This document shows, piece by piece, positions 13,001 to 25,721 of a DNA stretch of 64,000 bases (position 1 is the first letter of the stretch; each line of letters begins with the position of its first letter). This DNA is from Takakia lepidozioides. Lineage: Eukaryota > Streptophyta > Takakiopsida > Takakiales > Takakiaceae. The position numbers and the translations under genes are program-made. The stretch covers positions 82,998,756 through 83,062,755 of the forward strand of contig CM060731.1 in NCBI GenBank assembly GCA_030704615.1, read 5' to 3'. Below the pieces are notes generated by a model that saw only the letters and a list, made by a program, of their open reading frames with translations, was not told where the DNA came from and did no database searches.

Positions 13001-14821
13001 ATACGGGTCGCCGGATCAACGCCAAGCGGAGAGCGCTGTTAGAGGGAGGGAGGGAGGGAGCGAGAGGCACAGAGGGGGCGGCCAAATTTACGGTGCAAAG
13101 GGAAGGGAGAAAGGAGGGAGAGAACTGTAAGAGCGGCAGGGAGAGCTGTGCTATACGGACAGATAGCTTCTGGCACGCACGCGTGCGCTCAAGAAGTAGT
13201 AAACAGACGAGAGAATAGTGTTGTGAGTTAGAGCAAGTGATTGAGACTGACTGACACCTCCATGCCCTGTCGCTCTCGGCGCCATCCCCGTCTCTCTGCG
13301 CTGAGCCACAGATTGTACTACCATTTGTATGTGACTATAGAGAGCCGTGCCTGTATGCTTAAGCAACTCTGCAGCTTTGACCACGGAAGCGGAAGCATAA
13401 CCGGCCAGAATTGAAACTTTCACCCCGTAGTTACAGTGCTCCCTTCAGCTTTGTACTTCCTTCTGCCTTCCCTCAGGATTTGAAACCCAAATTACGTAAC
13501 CACTCCATTCTGTGTCGATCGTATCATTCGAAGTTGATCCTTCAACTTATTGCTCGTTGTAGGCTGTCAAGGGACGCAGTGGTCCCAACTCCCCAGTTGC
13601 TGAGCTAAACTGAGCCTTACTGACACACCGGTCTCCCAGCTGGACTCTCTCGAGTCCCACCCGTTGCTTAGCCTGCGCAGGGACATAAGGCTCCATCACC
13701 ATTGACTCGTTTTGAGTGTGCTTCATCAAGCCTGCATTGCTCTGCCCGTCCAACTTTCCTCAATCAAGGGTATTCCAACTTCAGAGTTCAACTCGACAGA
13801 GTTGCTATACGCCTGTGCCGCATGAAATCTTCAGTCCTTTATTACGAGCTTCATGCCCTCGATGTTGTGCAAGGCTCCGGGCTTGATATCATTGTGCTCT
13901 CTAGATCAAAATTACTGGTTTGCAAGTCTTCTCAAGTAGGATTCCAGAATCGATATTGTTGACTGTCTCCGAAAGAAGTCTCTGCAGCAAATAGTTGCCA
14001 ACAAGCAATCTCCGCAATTGATCCCTGGGTTCACTATTTGGCCTCTCTAAGTCTTTGTACAATCTTCTGCCCCAAGTTCCAAGTCCCGGGGGAACCATTT
14101 CTGACCATTTCGCATTCGTTCGGAGGCTGGTGAGCGTTGAGGTGGTGGCCAGCATTTCAGTCCAATGAGCATCAGGTATCTTTTCAAGTCTTTTTGTGAT
14201 TCACCACTTTGTGAAGGCGGGGGTGGTTAGCGCCGGGACAGATAGACTTCCCAAAAGTGACAAGTACAGAGGTACTAGCTATAGCTATAGTCCGGGTAAC
14301 TTCAAAGCGTTTGTAAGTCACTGCAGGGAAGTTTTTCACAGGAAGGCTAGAAAACATCCTCTCAAAGTGTGACTCGTCTTCGAATAAAATTGTGCAGTGG
14401 AATCTAACCGACGCTCCCATACAATCCAGTTTCCCATGGAAACATCGTTAGTTGGTGTGAATACTATAAAATGTTGTAACTATTGAGTTAGAGCTCAAGC
14501 TTATGCCTGCGAAAGATGTTGTATAGAACCTTTGATTGTCGAAGTCAGGATTCTTGCTACGTGCTTCGAAGCTCTCGGAATAACACCTCCGTGGGATCTG
14601 CTCAGATTAGGCCTAAGGCTTGAGGTGCTTGAATCTTTAGTACAGAAAATGGAATGACAGGAATATGACTGCGCTTGCTCTTAGGCAGGTGCCTTCTTAG
14701 TGAACTAATCCTTTGTTCCTAAGGTGTTTATCTTGATCAGGCTCTAGAGCTGGCGATTCCGATCTCTCTGTCGGTCACTTCATGCACTTGTTGGTGTCAG
14801 CGACTATCTAATTAACTCTGC
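13000..14821 (+). promoter_or_regulatory. Presumed promoter and long 5' leader of the bHLH gene
   Basis: Purine-rich (GGGA)n-like sequence at 13,036-13,130 followed by 1.8 kb without a supported coding exon lies upstream of the bHLH coding start. The placement and the GA-rich tract fit a plant core-promoter/5'UTR region, possibly with 5'UTR introns. No transcription start can be fixed from sequence alone. Confidence 0.35.
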
Positions 14822-14959
14822 ATGGCGATGTTTTTCGACAGCTTTATTTCAGTTTGGTGTGGATCTGAGATGACTACTCAAATCCTTAAGTCCAAGACCT
14901 CTAACAAGGAGAAGTTCTTTGCCACACGGTTCCCCTCTGTTCATCCCGGGAGTCGATAA
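14822..14959 (+). CDS. 45-codon upstream ORF overlapping the bHLH reading region
   Basis: Starts ATGGCGATG at 14,822, contains a second in-frame ATG at 14,870 and ends at TAA 14,957-14,959. It lies out of frame with the bHLH ORF, which has no ATG in its own frame until 15,027. If transcribed in one exon with the bHLH coding region it would be a uORF that limits initiation at the main start. Alternatively it is the true N-terminus joined by an unseen splice. Confidence 0.35.
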   Translation: MAMFFDSFISVWCGSEMTTQILKSKTSNKEKFFATRFPSVHPGSR

Positions 14960-15026
14960 CAGTGAAGCTTCGTTTGCTACACCAGGTTCGGTCCAGAACA
15001 ACCAAGAGGTTTTTCTATCAGTGTAT

Positions 15027-18000
15027 ATGGCAGATATGGCCCCTCCCTCAGACCAATCATCTTTGTCTGGAAACTTGAAGGGACTTAGTGGATCAGGCTA
15101 CATGCAAAGTTCTCCCAAGAGTGGAGTGTTGTCGCCCTCTCGATTGCCAGTCATCTCTCCCAGCAGTAACTCAATGCCCTCGTACTGCACCTCCCTGGTC
15201 TCTGAGGGACAGACATCCCTTTATGCAAGGACTCATGGAAACAGCCCTTCCTACCAAACGGCTGGGTCACCTTCGGGCTGGGAGCCTTCAAATATGCATG
15301 GTCTTGAGAATTCCATGCAAGGGGCCAGTGGAGCGTCAATTGAGCATTCACTTTCTTCTCTCCACAACTCTGACTGCAACATCAACAGAGGGAGTATCTC
15401 TAAGAATCCAGTCTCTTCTCCAGAATTGCTTGGTTCTGCAATGGCGAGTGGAGAATGGCAACAGATCATGGACTCCAACATGCACTTTTCACACCCCATG
15501 GTCTCCTTGCTCACCACATCAGGCAACCCTGTCTCATATCCAGGCAACCGGGGGGGGATGCTAGAAGGGTCCATAATGCAGGAGATTACTGGGAGGTTGG
15601 GTGGCAACCTTTCCGGCAAAGGTGTGCCTCCTCTGGGATTGTCCCATGCAGCAGGGCGTCAGCGTCTTGCCTCGGGGCACCCGATGGAGAAGCCTCCAAC
15701 AACGGGGAATAGTTGGAGCGCCATGAATGCAGCTAGCAATCTTGGCCTCACTATGGACTCTTCAAAAGGCCTTGCCACGTCCCACTGCCTGGCGCAATTC
15801 TCGTCAGATCCAGGATTTGCTGAACGAGCAGCAAAATTTTCATCCTTTAGCAATGGCAATTACTCCCAGCTGTCACATCCTTTGACTGAGGGGGGAAAGT
15901 CACGCACAGTATCTGGAGCACCCCAGCCAGCGGACAATGATGGCAATCAGTCTAAGTCTTCCAGCTGTTCCCGGCTTGTAATTCTTGGGGCTAGTACTGG
16001 GGCTGCGGGAGTCTCCACTGGGAAAAAGGCAAAGACCGCGGAGGATACAAATGACAATGACGGGAGGGAGGGTGATGACCCTAAACCTGACGGATCAGCA
16101 AACTTTCAATCTTTGGAAGCCATTGAGGGAGCAATAGATACTGGTGTGGTTACGAAGGAGTATGATGAAACGAAGGAATGTGATATAGCGGATGGCCTAG
16201 ACACTTCATCTTGTCATGAGCAAGTTGACGGAGCTGGGAGTACTCAGGGTGCACAGAGTGGGATTGTATGTCTCGGGAAGCGGAAGATCTCACCTGAGGA
16301 GAAAGGCAAGGATACCTCCAGTACTGTAGCTTCCCCTGTTGCAACAGATGGAAAGGTATTCGCTTCATCCTGGGCAAGAATCTCCTGAAACTTGATAGTG
16401 TGGTTCATTTTGCAGTTGCTGATGCAAGGCTTGCTCAAAGTTGCTGCCCCTCCGGTCTCCCCCTATTTTTTCTCCCACCTTTTCTCTATCCTTCATTCGT
16501 GTTGCTTGATGGAATTTTTCTTGTTTCCCTTGCATTCCTTTGGCCTTGCGTCCAATTTCAGAGGTCCTCTGTGGAGGGACTGCTAGGTGGTAGACTTCTG
16601 ACTCTTGAATCTGAAATGCCTTCTGAGGTTGGCCATTTCTTGTAATGCAGGTTTTGGAAAGTGATGAGGCAAAAACAAAACGCCACAAGGGTGGGGAAGG
16701 CAGCAAGGAGAGAGAGGATGTGAAGCCTAAGGCAGACAGGACCTTCAGTGAAAATTCAGGAGACTCCAGCCCCAGGTCGATGAAAGAGAGCCCTAAGCCA
16801 CAGGAGCCACCTAAGCAAGACTATATTCATGTGCGTGCAAGAAGGGGGCAAGCGACCGACAGTCATAGCCTTGCTGAGAGGGTAACGTATATTCAATAGC
16901 AAAACTCACTTCCTGATGGTTACTTTGTCCTGAAGGCTATTCCGCCCAGTACGTATCCTGCAGACTGCAAGTTCACGATTTTAGGCAGGTGTTGATGGAG
17001 GCAATTTGAAGATTCTTCAATCATCTATGTCCACATTTTTTCCCTGTTTCCTTTCTTTCATCTACCTCGTGAGTCTGCATCAGTTTTAGCTCATTTCCGT
17101 GTGCATATATGTATTGATTAGAATGTAGTGGGTCTTCTAAACTGGTTGTTGGATGTGCTGGTGGCTGCCAGGTTCGCAGGGAAAAAATAAGTGAACGCAT
17201 GAAGTTTTTGCAAGATCTTGTGCCAGGCTGTAGCAAGGTGCATATCTAACAGACAAGATCTAGGACTGAGTTGATGGTTTGATGTCTGCCTCAGTTTCCC
17301 TCATCTTCTTCCTTGCATCTTGACAATGTAGATATGTTGCAGGTTAACTGAGCACCAGTACTGAGCCTTTTTTGGTAACTGAACTATCTGCAGGTTACAG
17401 GGAAGGCTGTGATGCTGGATGAGATAATTAACTATGTTCAATCTCTTCAACGTCAAGTGGAGGTACATTTATCTCACTGCTCCTGCCACTTGGTTTCCAT
17501 AACAATCTGCATATGTACTTTGTGCCTGTTGCTGGTTGACAAGGATCTGCAGCAAACAGCTCTCTACAAGAAGCCGGGAACAGTGATCGGTTTACTTGGA
17601 CAGAATAATCAAAGAATACTACCCTTACCTTAGACTTATCATTTGCTGGTTCTATGCAGTTACTGTCCATGAAGCTGGCAGCTGTGAATCCACAAGTGGA
17701 CATCAACTTGGACAATTTTCTCACCAAAGAGGTGTGAAAGCATTCAATCTTATAATTGTTGCCCTGTTGAGTGGTGGTGGTTATAGGACTGGGAACAAGA
17801 GTGGCTTTTGTCAAGCCAATATAATTCACTGTTGAAATTGTACGTGAAAAATACACTTCAAGGGAGACGAGTTTCATTGCCTGATTGTCTTTTATGTGCA
17901 GATGGTACAGTTGCACTCGTCGCTACCTGCAATGTCAATGGTCCCAGAGATACCCTATGGGCAACTTCAAGCACAACGACAACTGCCATTGCAATTGGGT

Positions 18001-18534
18001 GGGCCTTGTGGCGTGGATTTCAGTTCTCTTGAGATTTCATCTGAAGCAAAGCTAAGACGAAGCATCAGTGCCCCAGTTACTGCTCCAATGACCTGTCTGG
18101 ATGCTCTCAGAGATACTATCTCTCAGGTATTTGAACAAGTTGCAATGTCATGAGAGAGAGAGGGAGCCCTAGTAGTGATCACTGAGCACTTTCACCTAGC
18201 CTGAGATGGATGTGGATTCATTTTGAGGCAGATATGGCTATTCTCCTGTTATTACACTGTTCTCCAGTACTATCATCCGATACATACATGCTGCTATAAA
18301 CACATTCATCTTAAATATATGCCACATGCATGTACATTGTAATGCACCTACACTGCATTTCATAACTTAAGAGTAATGCTGCGATGTGAGTTTGTGCAGA
18401 CATCAAGCTTATGGGATGGTGAGCTCCAAAGTATAGTCCAGATGGGCTTTGCTCAAGGCACGCCATTATCCTTGACATCACAAGGACTACATGGTGCGTT
18501 CAGCGCGACCACTTGCTTCCTTGTCACTGAATAG
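15027..18534 (+). CDS. bHLH transcription factor, subfamily XII (CIB/BEE/bHLH49-like), 7 coding exons
   Basis: Model exons: 15027-16355, 16651-16881, 17172-17237, 17394-17462, 17660-17731, 17902-18126, 18400-18534. All introns are GT-AG and every exon joins in phase 0, giving about 708 residues. Exon 2 ends with the basic region ([16 protein letters not shown]). Exon 3 gives [20 protein letters not shown] and exon 4 gives the second helix ([19 protein letters not shown]). The H-E-R triad (H in SHS, E and R in AER/RRE) predicts E-box/G-box binding as a dimer in the nucleus. Exon 5 ([11 protein letters not shown]) and the C-terminal [14 protein letters not shown] are typical of this subfamily. 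The serine-rich N-terminal region (~443 residues) is long compared with angiosperm members. The first in-frame ATG is 15,027; the frame is open back to 14,874 without an ATG, so an upstream exon cannot be excluded. Confidence 0.9.
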
Positions 18535-20024
18535 TTCGTGGAATTTATATCTGGTGTTGAATAGAGAGGGGCCTTCTTCACCTTCCCCAATACTGCACAA
18601 GCACGAATACGCATAAATGCAGCTGTGTCCCATCAATGCAGTAAGATTGTGAGGTTGCTGGAGTCTTTGTCAGACAAACCATTCAATTGTTGCCTGGATT
18701 GCTCAATCCCCCCAGTTATCATTTTGTCTGCTTTGAGGCGTGTTTTGCTGGAGTATCCCTGATGATGAAGCCTGCTGTGGACACAGGTCAATTGCCAGGG
18801 GGCCACATGAAGGTGGAGCTATGAAGGAACTACGAATGTTGGTTTTGAGCATTGTACCTTGTACTTCCATGGTTCCTTCTCCAAAGTCTGCTCTCAAGTC
18901 GTCTTGTCTTCATACCACAGTTGAACTACTTGATCCTTGAAAATATGGCATGTGGTTCCTTGCCAAATGTCATTGTTTAGTTCACATAAGACGGCAGGGA
19001 TCGATGTTCTGGAGCCATGTTGAATCATCAACAGACAAACATGGACACAAAGAAAGCTGCTGCTATGAATTACAAATACCAGGTGCCAAAGGGCGCACAC
19101 AGATTACTGAGTGAGTATAACATGCGGAGGAGATAATATGAAGGGGGATCCAATGAAGGGGGAAACAAATCGTGCTGCCATTGCGACCCTATGAGTGGGT
19201 TCCATAGTGGCGTGTTTTTTTTCAGAGGTTATGGGTGGTGTTAGTTTCTTAAGAGGAAGAGTTGCAATCACAAGTAGCATTGTGAAACTTGCCAGAGTGT
19301 TTGATAGTGTCCGATTACTTAGTCATGAGAAATTTGGTAAATGCACGCCATACAGTGGAGTTACCTACTAGTATTTGGTGTATGGGTTGGCCTCATCAAC
19401 TGTTATGTATTACTATTTGCTACAGCTCTTTAAGACGCATGACAAGAGAGGAAAACAGGCTAGGGATGTGTTTGAAAGGCTTATATGTATACAAGTTTGC
19501 TACTCACTTTCACTAAACATTTGAGGTGCAAATTTCCACTTTCACCTTTCATGAACTCCTGGATTTTTGTTTGTCTCTCTACTACTATGCCATTAGGTCA
19601 TTCTCTGTGCATGTCAAACTGAATATGGAGGCATGCAGAGTCGGAATGTGAAGAGGTAACAAATAACAGAAGCGCATCGGAATGTTCTAAGAGATTTGTG
19701 CAGAAACATTGAAAGGCCAGAATCAGTTGACCACACTTCTCCGCATACTGCTCGGTGGATTAAACACAAGACTCACCAAAAAGGTTGTCTCACATCACAA
19801 TGCTATGGCAAGCAAAGTCTTAGGAGTACATTCTCTCTCTTCTCCCCCACCTTCCATGCTCCATCCAAATCTGGCCTACCATAATCCCCAATCACTACAG
19901 GCAATCCAAGTCTAATAGCTGCATTGTGCTGCCATGGACTGGTTTGCTTGTAATGAATCAAATAGAGCTTGTTACTTCCAGATGGAGGGTTTGGTTTTCT
20001 GAGTGCTTACATGCATCCACTACC

Positions 20025-20142
20025 GTACACATCTAGTGACAAGGAATTGACATCTGGGCAGGTTTAAAAACTTGGACATCCTTGTACACATCTAGTGATA
20101 GGGAATTGACATGTGGGCAGGTTTAAAAACTTGGACATCCTT
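20025..20142. repeat. 59-bp tandem duplication
   Basis: Two adjacent copies (20025-20083 and 20084-20142) begin GTACACATCTAGTGA and end ACTTGGACATCCTT, differing at a few positions. Non-coding. Confidence 0.85.
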
Positions 20143-20338
20143 CTTCCAACCCAAAAAGTGGCTGCCAGCCACCTCTGCACACTGTCAGGTGTTCTCATAA
20201 ATGACTGGAAGCAAAAGGCCAAAAGAAAGCCTGCTGGAAGAGGACTGATACTCACCTCTATTGTGCACTGTCACTATGACGAGTGTATGAATGGATTTCA
20301 GTGTCCACAAGACTGACAAGAATCATACTTGTCTCTCA

Positions 20339-20476
20339 GCCTAGTAACTGTGCACCCTACTGAGCCCACTAGGAGTCGGGTGCATGTACCATTTGCTTTG
20401 CTCTAAGCCTAGTAACTGTGCATCACCCTACTGAGCCCACTAGGAGTCGAGTGAATGTACCATTCGCTTTGCTCTA
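20339..20476. repeat. ~68-bp tandem duplication
   Basis: Two adjacent copies beginning GCCTAGTAACTGTGCA (20339 and 20407) share ACTGAGCCCACTAGGAGTCG and end in CGCTTTGCTCT-like sequence. The second copy has a 3-bp insertion. Lies just downstream of the minus-strand gene's stop. Confidence 0.85.
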
Positions 20477-20492
20477 TGCACTTCAGTCGTGG

Positions 20493-23400
20493 CTAACAGT
20501 CTTGAATGGTCTTTTTCAATCGCCCCGCTCCTTTCTTCTTGAGAGCTCTGCAATCAAAAGATGCAATCAGTCGATGATTGCCGAGAACTAATTTCTCAAA
20601 ACTTTTGCAACCTAATAGGAACATGTGCCATGTAATATGATCAGTGATTCTTCTGAGGTAGAATCACTAGTGCTCAGTAACTCACCGTATTTTTGCCTCA
20701 TAGAAACGCAATTTCTCTAGTAATAATCGCACAGTCTCATCAGCTTCAAACTCCCTTGCGGCTTCTTCTTCAGTGTCTGTTTCCTGTGAGAAGTTTTGAG
20801 ACATCTCTAAATTCTTATTGAGTGTTCGAATCAATCTTGGAGGAGGGAAGTTGGTTTGTGAAACAAGGGTGGGACTTGCTTTGGGATCTAGGCTTGCCTT
20901 TGTAAAACCCCTTCCTCCGGAAGAAACACGAGGGTAAGTCCATTAGAAATGAGTGCGGAAGACAAGATTTGCCCTATCAAGGAGCAATATGTGAATGGCA
21001 GTAAACTACATCCGAAAATCTCTATTGTCTGGCCTCTCCTGCCCTCTGTGTGGTCTTCTAGTGCTGACATTGTGTCAATTATGGCCACACCAAACGTATG
21101 AGATACAGTTGAAGCATTGGATCTCACAGTGATATCATGATAGCCTGTGAATCGACACTAAATTCTCTATAGTTGAACTGTCGTCAGCCGGTATGGCCAG
21201 TATGTCTATTACAGGTTGGGTGTAATAACCGGATGGGTTAAAATGCAACAACCCCTCTGGGAAAGGCAGTCACTATTCTGCACCCTCATAGGGTGTATCA
21301 GCGCCAATATTCAAAGGTAAAAAGACCATCTCCCTCACATCCTGTATATGTGGGAGCCGATAAAAAATTCAAGGTTTTAAAGGAAGAAGGCCGTGATATT
21401 GCTTGCCTGAAGAGGCCCTGTAACTCGTCGCAGGAGGGAGGCAAGGGCAGCTACACTGTTCGCTTGGCAAATTCTTCCTTCTACTTCCACCAACTCACTA
21501 TCCCTTTCTTGGTTTCCCAGATGTTCCATCCACATCCCTTGAAATCCAATGTGGATGCCATTTGCTGACCCCCTGTTTGCTCCCTCGAGAGTCCTGAGCA
21601 TGTTGCCATAATCCGATGACTGGAAAGTCATCGTTTCCATCCCAGCATTTTCCTCATCAGGACAACTTCTGGGGGTCTTTGCAAGGAACTTGGAGCCACC
21701 TTTCTCTCCGTCAGTCCTTGACCGTGTGTCTGAGACGTCTTTGGATGAGTATGAAGGAGTTTCCTTGATCTCCAGCGGCTCAATCATTTCATCATCATCC
21801 AGCCAGTCATTTATAACCTGTGCCCAAAAGTGAAGGAAACAGCCGATTTAATCAACTTTGGAGCTGTGATTTGACTTTGTTTTGTCATTCCCCATTCTAG
21901 AATGGGAATGTGAAAATGGATATGTTCTGTTCTGTCCCTTGACACTTTAGGCTTCCCATGGACATAATAAAGTTTCTTTCTTTCTTAACTGCCTACTTCT
22001 AACAAGGCCTACAGCTTGTGGAAGTGCCGAAGAGGCTTTTCTTGCTATCGAATTGTTTGCAACATGCTCTTCTCCCATAAGCTCTTTGGGATTCCTATTG
22101 ATGTTATAAAGTTGACAACTTTCTTTCTCTCTCCAGCACCAATGATCAAAAACCGGTACCAGAGAAATATGCAAGTTATTGTACAGTGCTTGGGTAGAAT
22201 AACACCACAAAAAGTAAAGCATGGAGTTCTTACCTCCAATATCAGAGAATCCAATTCAGGCCATGCCATTGAGAATGTTCTAGGCTTGAGCAGCCATGGA
22301 TGTTCTGTGACTACCAGCCTGCAGGTGTCAGAATTTTCAAAGTGGCAGTCTCTGATGGTCAGAACTCTTGGCCGAGTAGTTGTGGGGTCCTCTGTCGAAC
22401 CCGTGGGTACACATCCACTCTGTCCTTCCAACGACCTGATGAGAGAAGGAACTGGGACACCTCCCGCAACCCTGCCAGCTTTGTGGACTGAGGTGCTCAC
22501 AGCTGGCACATAAAACTCTTTTGCCTTATGGTCACATTTTCTCATGTGCATATCCAGTGCGCAGCTATGTGGTGGCAGGGAGACAGACAGATCATGTGCA
22601 TTTCCATCTTGAACTGGCAGGCAAATGCAGGTATATGGACCTTGTGTGTAGCAAGGCTGCACAGCTTGACCAGTCTTGGGCTGTACCATCAATGAGCCGC
22701 TGACAGCTGGTATGCAAGAGTCTCGTGTCTCTTGACGAGTCTCAGTATGTCTCCCTATTGAGCTGCTGCTAGCTGCTACTACATTCGAACCTCCAGCACC
22801 ATCTATCCACATTGCCTCCACTTCCTCTGTACCTACTACTATGTTTGAGGCAGTGCTCAACAGTCTAGGGAGAGGGGTAGTTACAGCACACCATTTTGGA
22901 GGTTTCATTACACTCAGTCCATGCACCAATGCATGTGATCTGCAGTGGAAGTGAGCATGTATATGGTTTTAGATATGCAGGAGAAGAAAATGAAGGCGAT
23001 GCTCTCTGCAACTAGTATGTAAATACTAAATAAAAAAGAGGGCGTATGTACACACAGCACACAGCTATTAATGTTTGCATAGGAAAAGTGGAGTTTTGTT
23101 CAGTTTGAGTGCGACACATTGAGTTCTGGAGTGTGCCACATTGGCAAACTGGATGAGCACAGGAACACTCACCTGCACTCCCTGTCCTCCAGATCATCAA
23201 TGAGGAGTTAGCTAGTTACCTTGATCACAAAATTCCACTTGTTGCATACTTGAACAGCAAAAACACCAGACAAAAAAATCTCAACATTTGTAACCTCAAT
23301 TGGTTTAGTTCCATCCCACAGAATCTGGGAAGTCCCATAGATATTGCATGAAAGTAACAAATGATGTGCCTCTAGCAATCCAAATGCATTGCTGATGGAA

Positions 23401-25573
23401 TGAGGATTACTACATAAACTCCTGCAAGTGAAAGCTGACTCACTCCAAACTAAAGGTCCCATGACAATACCTCTGTATTTTTCGATCAATTGCAGACCCA
23501 AGGCTTTTGCGGTGAGACAAATGTTGTCGGTATCGATGTGCCAGTTGCTCTTGATTAGGTATAACCAACAGAGGCTCCCCACCTGGAGCCTGTGGTTTCA
23601 GGCTGGCCCGAACTCTTTGAGGACTCTCCAGCACTGCTATCGTATCCCTCCCCATAACAGCTGCTTGCCTGGCTATTTCTAACCCCCGCAGGCAACATGA
23701 AACCTCTCCTGCTGAACTCTTCAGGTAGCTTTGACTCTCCATCTCTTGTGCACGAAGCTGGCAGGTATCATCCTGCCGATGTCCCCCACCTGGTCCAGTC
23801 TTCAAGGAGCTTTTACAGCAGCTTTTGCTTTTCTTCTCCAAAAGTTTCACTGACTCCACCCTTGGCACAGCCAGCTGCTCGGTCTCATCCAGCCAGTGCC
23901 CACCACATATCCCATCTGCTGCTGAGCTGTTCCAGAAACTTTTGCTCTCTAGAAATACTGCAGTGTCCACACCAGATGGCTTAATGTTCGTCAACAGGTG
24001 CCTCCCACCTGGACACAGTCTTGGGAGAGATTTCCAGCAACCTTGACTCTCTCGAACTGTGTCAGTGTCCATCTTGCTAACACAGGCCTGCCCAGTTTTC
24101 TCCAAGTGGTGCCCTCCATCACCAGAACCTTGTTTCACCAGGCATCTTCTCTTTTCCACAACCATGTTCAAATCTGGCTGATCTGATGCAGGAATCACGG
24201 ACTGACCAGCTATGCGAGCATCATTGTGTGATTCCCAGGCTACAAAAGGGAAAGATAGTGGTGACCCCTGCCATCGCTTTTCAGAGGTCGTTTCTAGAAC
24301 AGCCCCAGTTTTTCTTCCTCTGTCCAGGTCTCTGTAGAAATCACCAACCTTACGATTTCCCAGAACTGCAATGGGACCTAAGACACAAAACCATAGATTC
24401 CCAACACCTCATAAATCTAAGAAAGTACAGCAGTTGGTCCAATGATAAACATGACAGAAACTTTCGTCAGGAATAGTCTGTACGGAATGGTCATCTGTTG
24501 AATGACTTGGACAGAACTAGAGCATGTTGAAACAACACAAAACTAAAGAAGCTCAACCTACCTTTCTTCCAATGAAATGGGAGAGATGTTCTCTCTGCAC
24601 TGGTGGGACTCGGTTCGCAAGGGCTGACATGTGGGCGGTAAGCTATAGGAGCTGTCCCTATATCTGGCCCAATTTTGGGGTTTCCAAGCAACCAGTCATA
24701 CAACATATTGCTGTGCTCTATCCCCTTGTTTAGAAACTTCATGGCAGCTTTGATGGCAGCAACCTCTCTTTCTTCTTCCTCTTGCTTTGACCTTACTTTG
24801 CTGTCCTCCTGAGGTCTTCCACCTTACACATGGATCACAGAAACTCGCATCAAATGAACCAGCAATATTATTTATCAGAAGTTCCTGAGGTCAGAATATA
24901 TCAAAAGGGAAACGTAGATTTACAACCGCAAATGTGCCAGGGCCCTATCATGGTAAAATATGCAGGGAAGCAACTGATACCATGCCACCAGAGCTGACCT
25001 TGAAGGACCAGAATTCAAAGCCATGTGTGACGACAAGCACCATCTCACAGAACTGTTGAAAGGCTGCTGCTTAACAGTCTGCCTTCATTAGCACCAAAAG
25101 CAGTCATCATTTGCACAGAAATCTTCAGATGAACCTCTTCGCTCCAGCCTTAGCCAAAAGAGAAAGAAAAGAAAAACCTTTTCATCGTTCTATTATTTAG
25201 AAATACTACCTGCATCAGAGGTATCTCTGAGTTCACTCCTGCTTTTTCTCCAGCCTGGATTCACCATGTCACTGGGCTCCTCTTGTTGTGTGAAATTGCA
25301 TCTGTTGCCCCCTTTTGAACTCTGTTCGATGTTAAATTTGCTCTCCCCAAGCACTCTCTTAATCTCTTCAAACTGCCCTGTCCCAGTATTCATAGTATTT
25401 CGAGATTTCTCACCATTGTGCAACTGCCCTCGCCCAAATGCATCTGACCTGTATCCCCGTCTACATTCATCCTTCAATAAGCTCGGGGCTTCAAATGTGC
25501 TGTCAGACTTGGGATTGAGAGCAAGGCGGGTCTTTGAAGTCCTCCCTATTTCCATGGCCTGTACGCTGCACAT
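20493..25573 (-). CDS. Unrecognised multi-exon gene, about 950 residues
   Basis: Phase-consistent minus-strand exons: 25573-25210, 24822-24562, 24377-23471, 22939-22234, 21817-21499, one starting at 21144 (end unresolved, about 20,900), 20783-20686 and 20547-20493 (TAG). ATG 25,573 is the first Met after an in-frame stop. Donors and acceptors are consensus (e.g. GCAG/GTAGTA, AAAG/GTAGGT, CTGCAG/A, GGAG/GTAAGA, CACAG/GTTATA). Visible features: a charged stretch EEEEREVAAIKAAMKFLNKG in exon 2, a serine- and charge-rich middle, an acidic VINDWLDDDE start to exon 5, and a helical, charged C-terminus (REFEADETVRLLLEKLRFYE then ALKKKGAGRLKK). The composition suggests a nuclear protein, but no family is recognised. 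Exon 6's donor is the weakest point of the model. Confidence 0.55.
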
Positions 25574-25721
25574 GCCACCAGAAATTTGTATGTTTCATTG
25601 AATGTATAGCGCTGGCAGGATGAGAACTATAGGTTATCTACACATTTGTTGGCGGAGTCTCCTCCTACAAGTAGTGTTTGCGCCTTAGTGACAGGGATCA
25701 CTGGTACTTGTTTGAACTGAG

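Larger units (their letters stand above)
18535..20492. other. bHLH 3' region and intergenic DNA
   Basis: Contains the presumed 3'UTR of the bHLH gene, with no further supported exon before the convergent minus-strand gene ends at 20,493. Two short tandem duplications lie near the right end and are listed separately. Confidence 0.4.

Noticed and set aside
13151-14420. Short frames in the bHLH leader
   Set aside because: No motifs, no splice phase link to the bHLH frame.
14919-15026. Using 14,919 as the bHLH start
   Set aside because: The codon there is TTG; the first in-frame ATG is 15,027.
15088-15712. Alternative frames inside bHLH exon 1 on both strands
   Set aside because: Shadow frames of a long GC-rich exon whose own frame is fixed by phase-0 splicing into the bHLH domain.
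23208-23582. Treating the frame here as the direct continuation of the large exon
   Set aside because: Requires a 22-nt intron. Joining 23,471 to 22,939 is phase-consistent with ordinary intron size.
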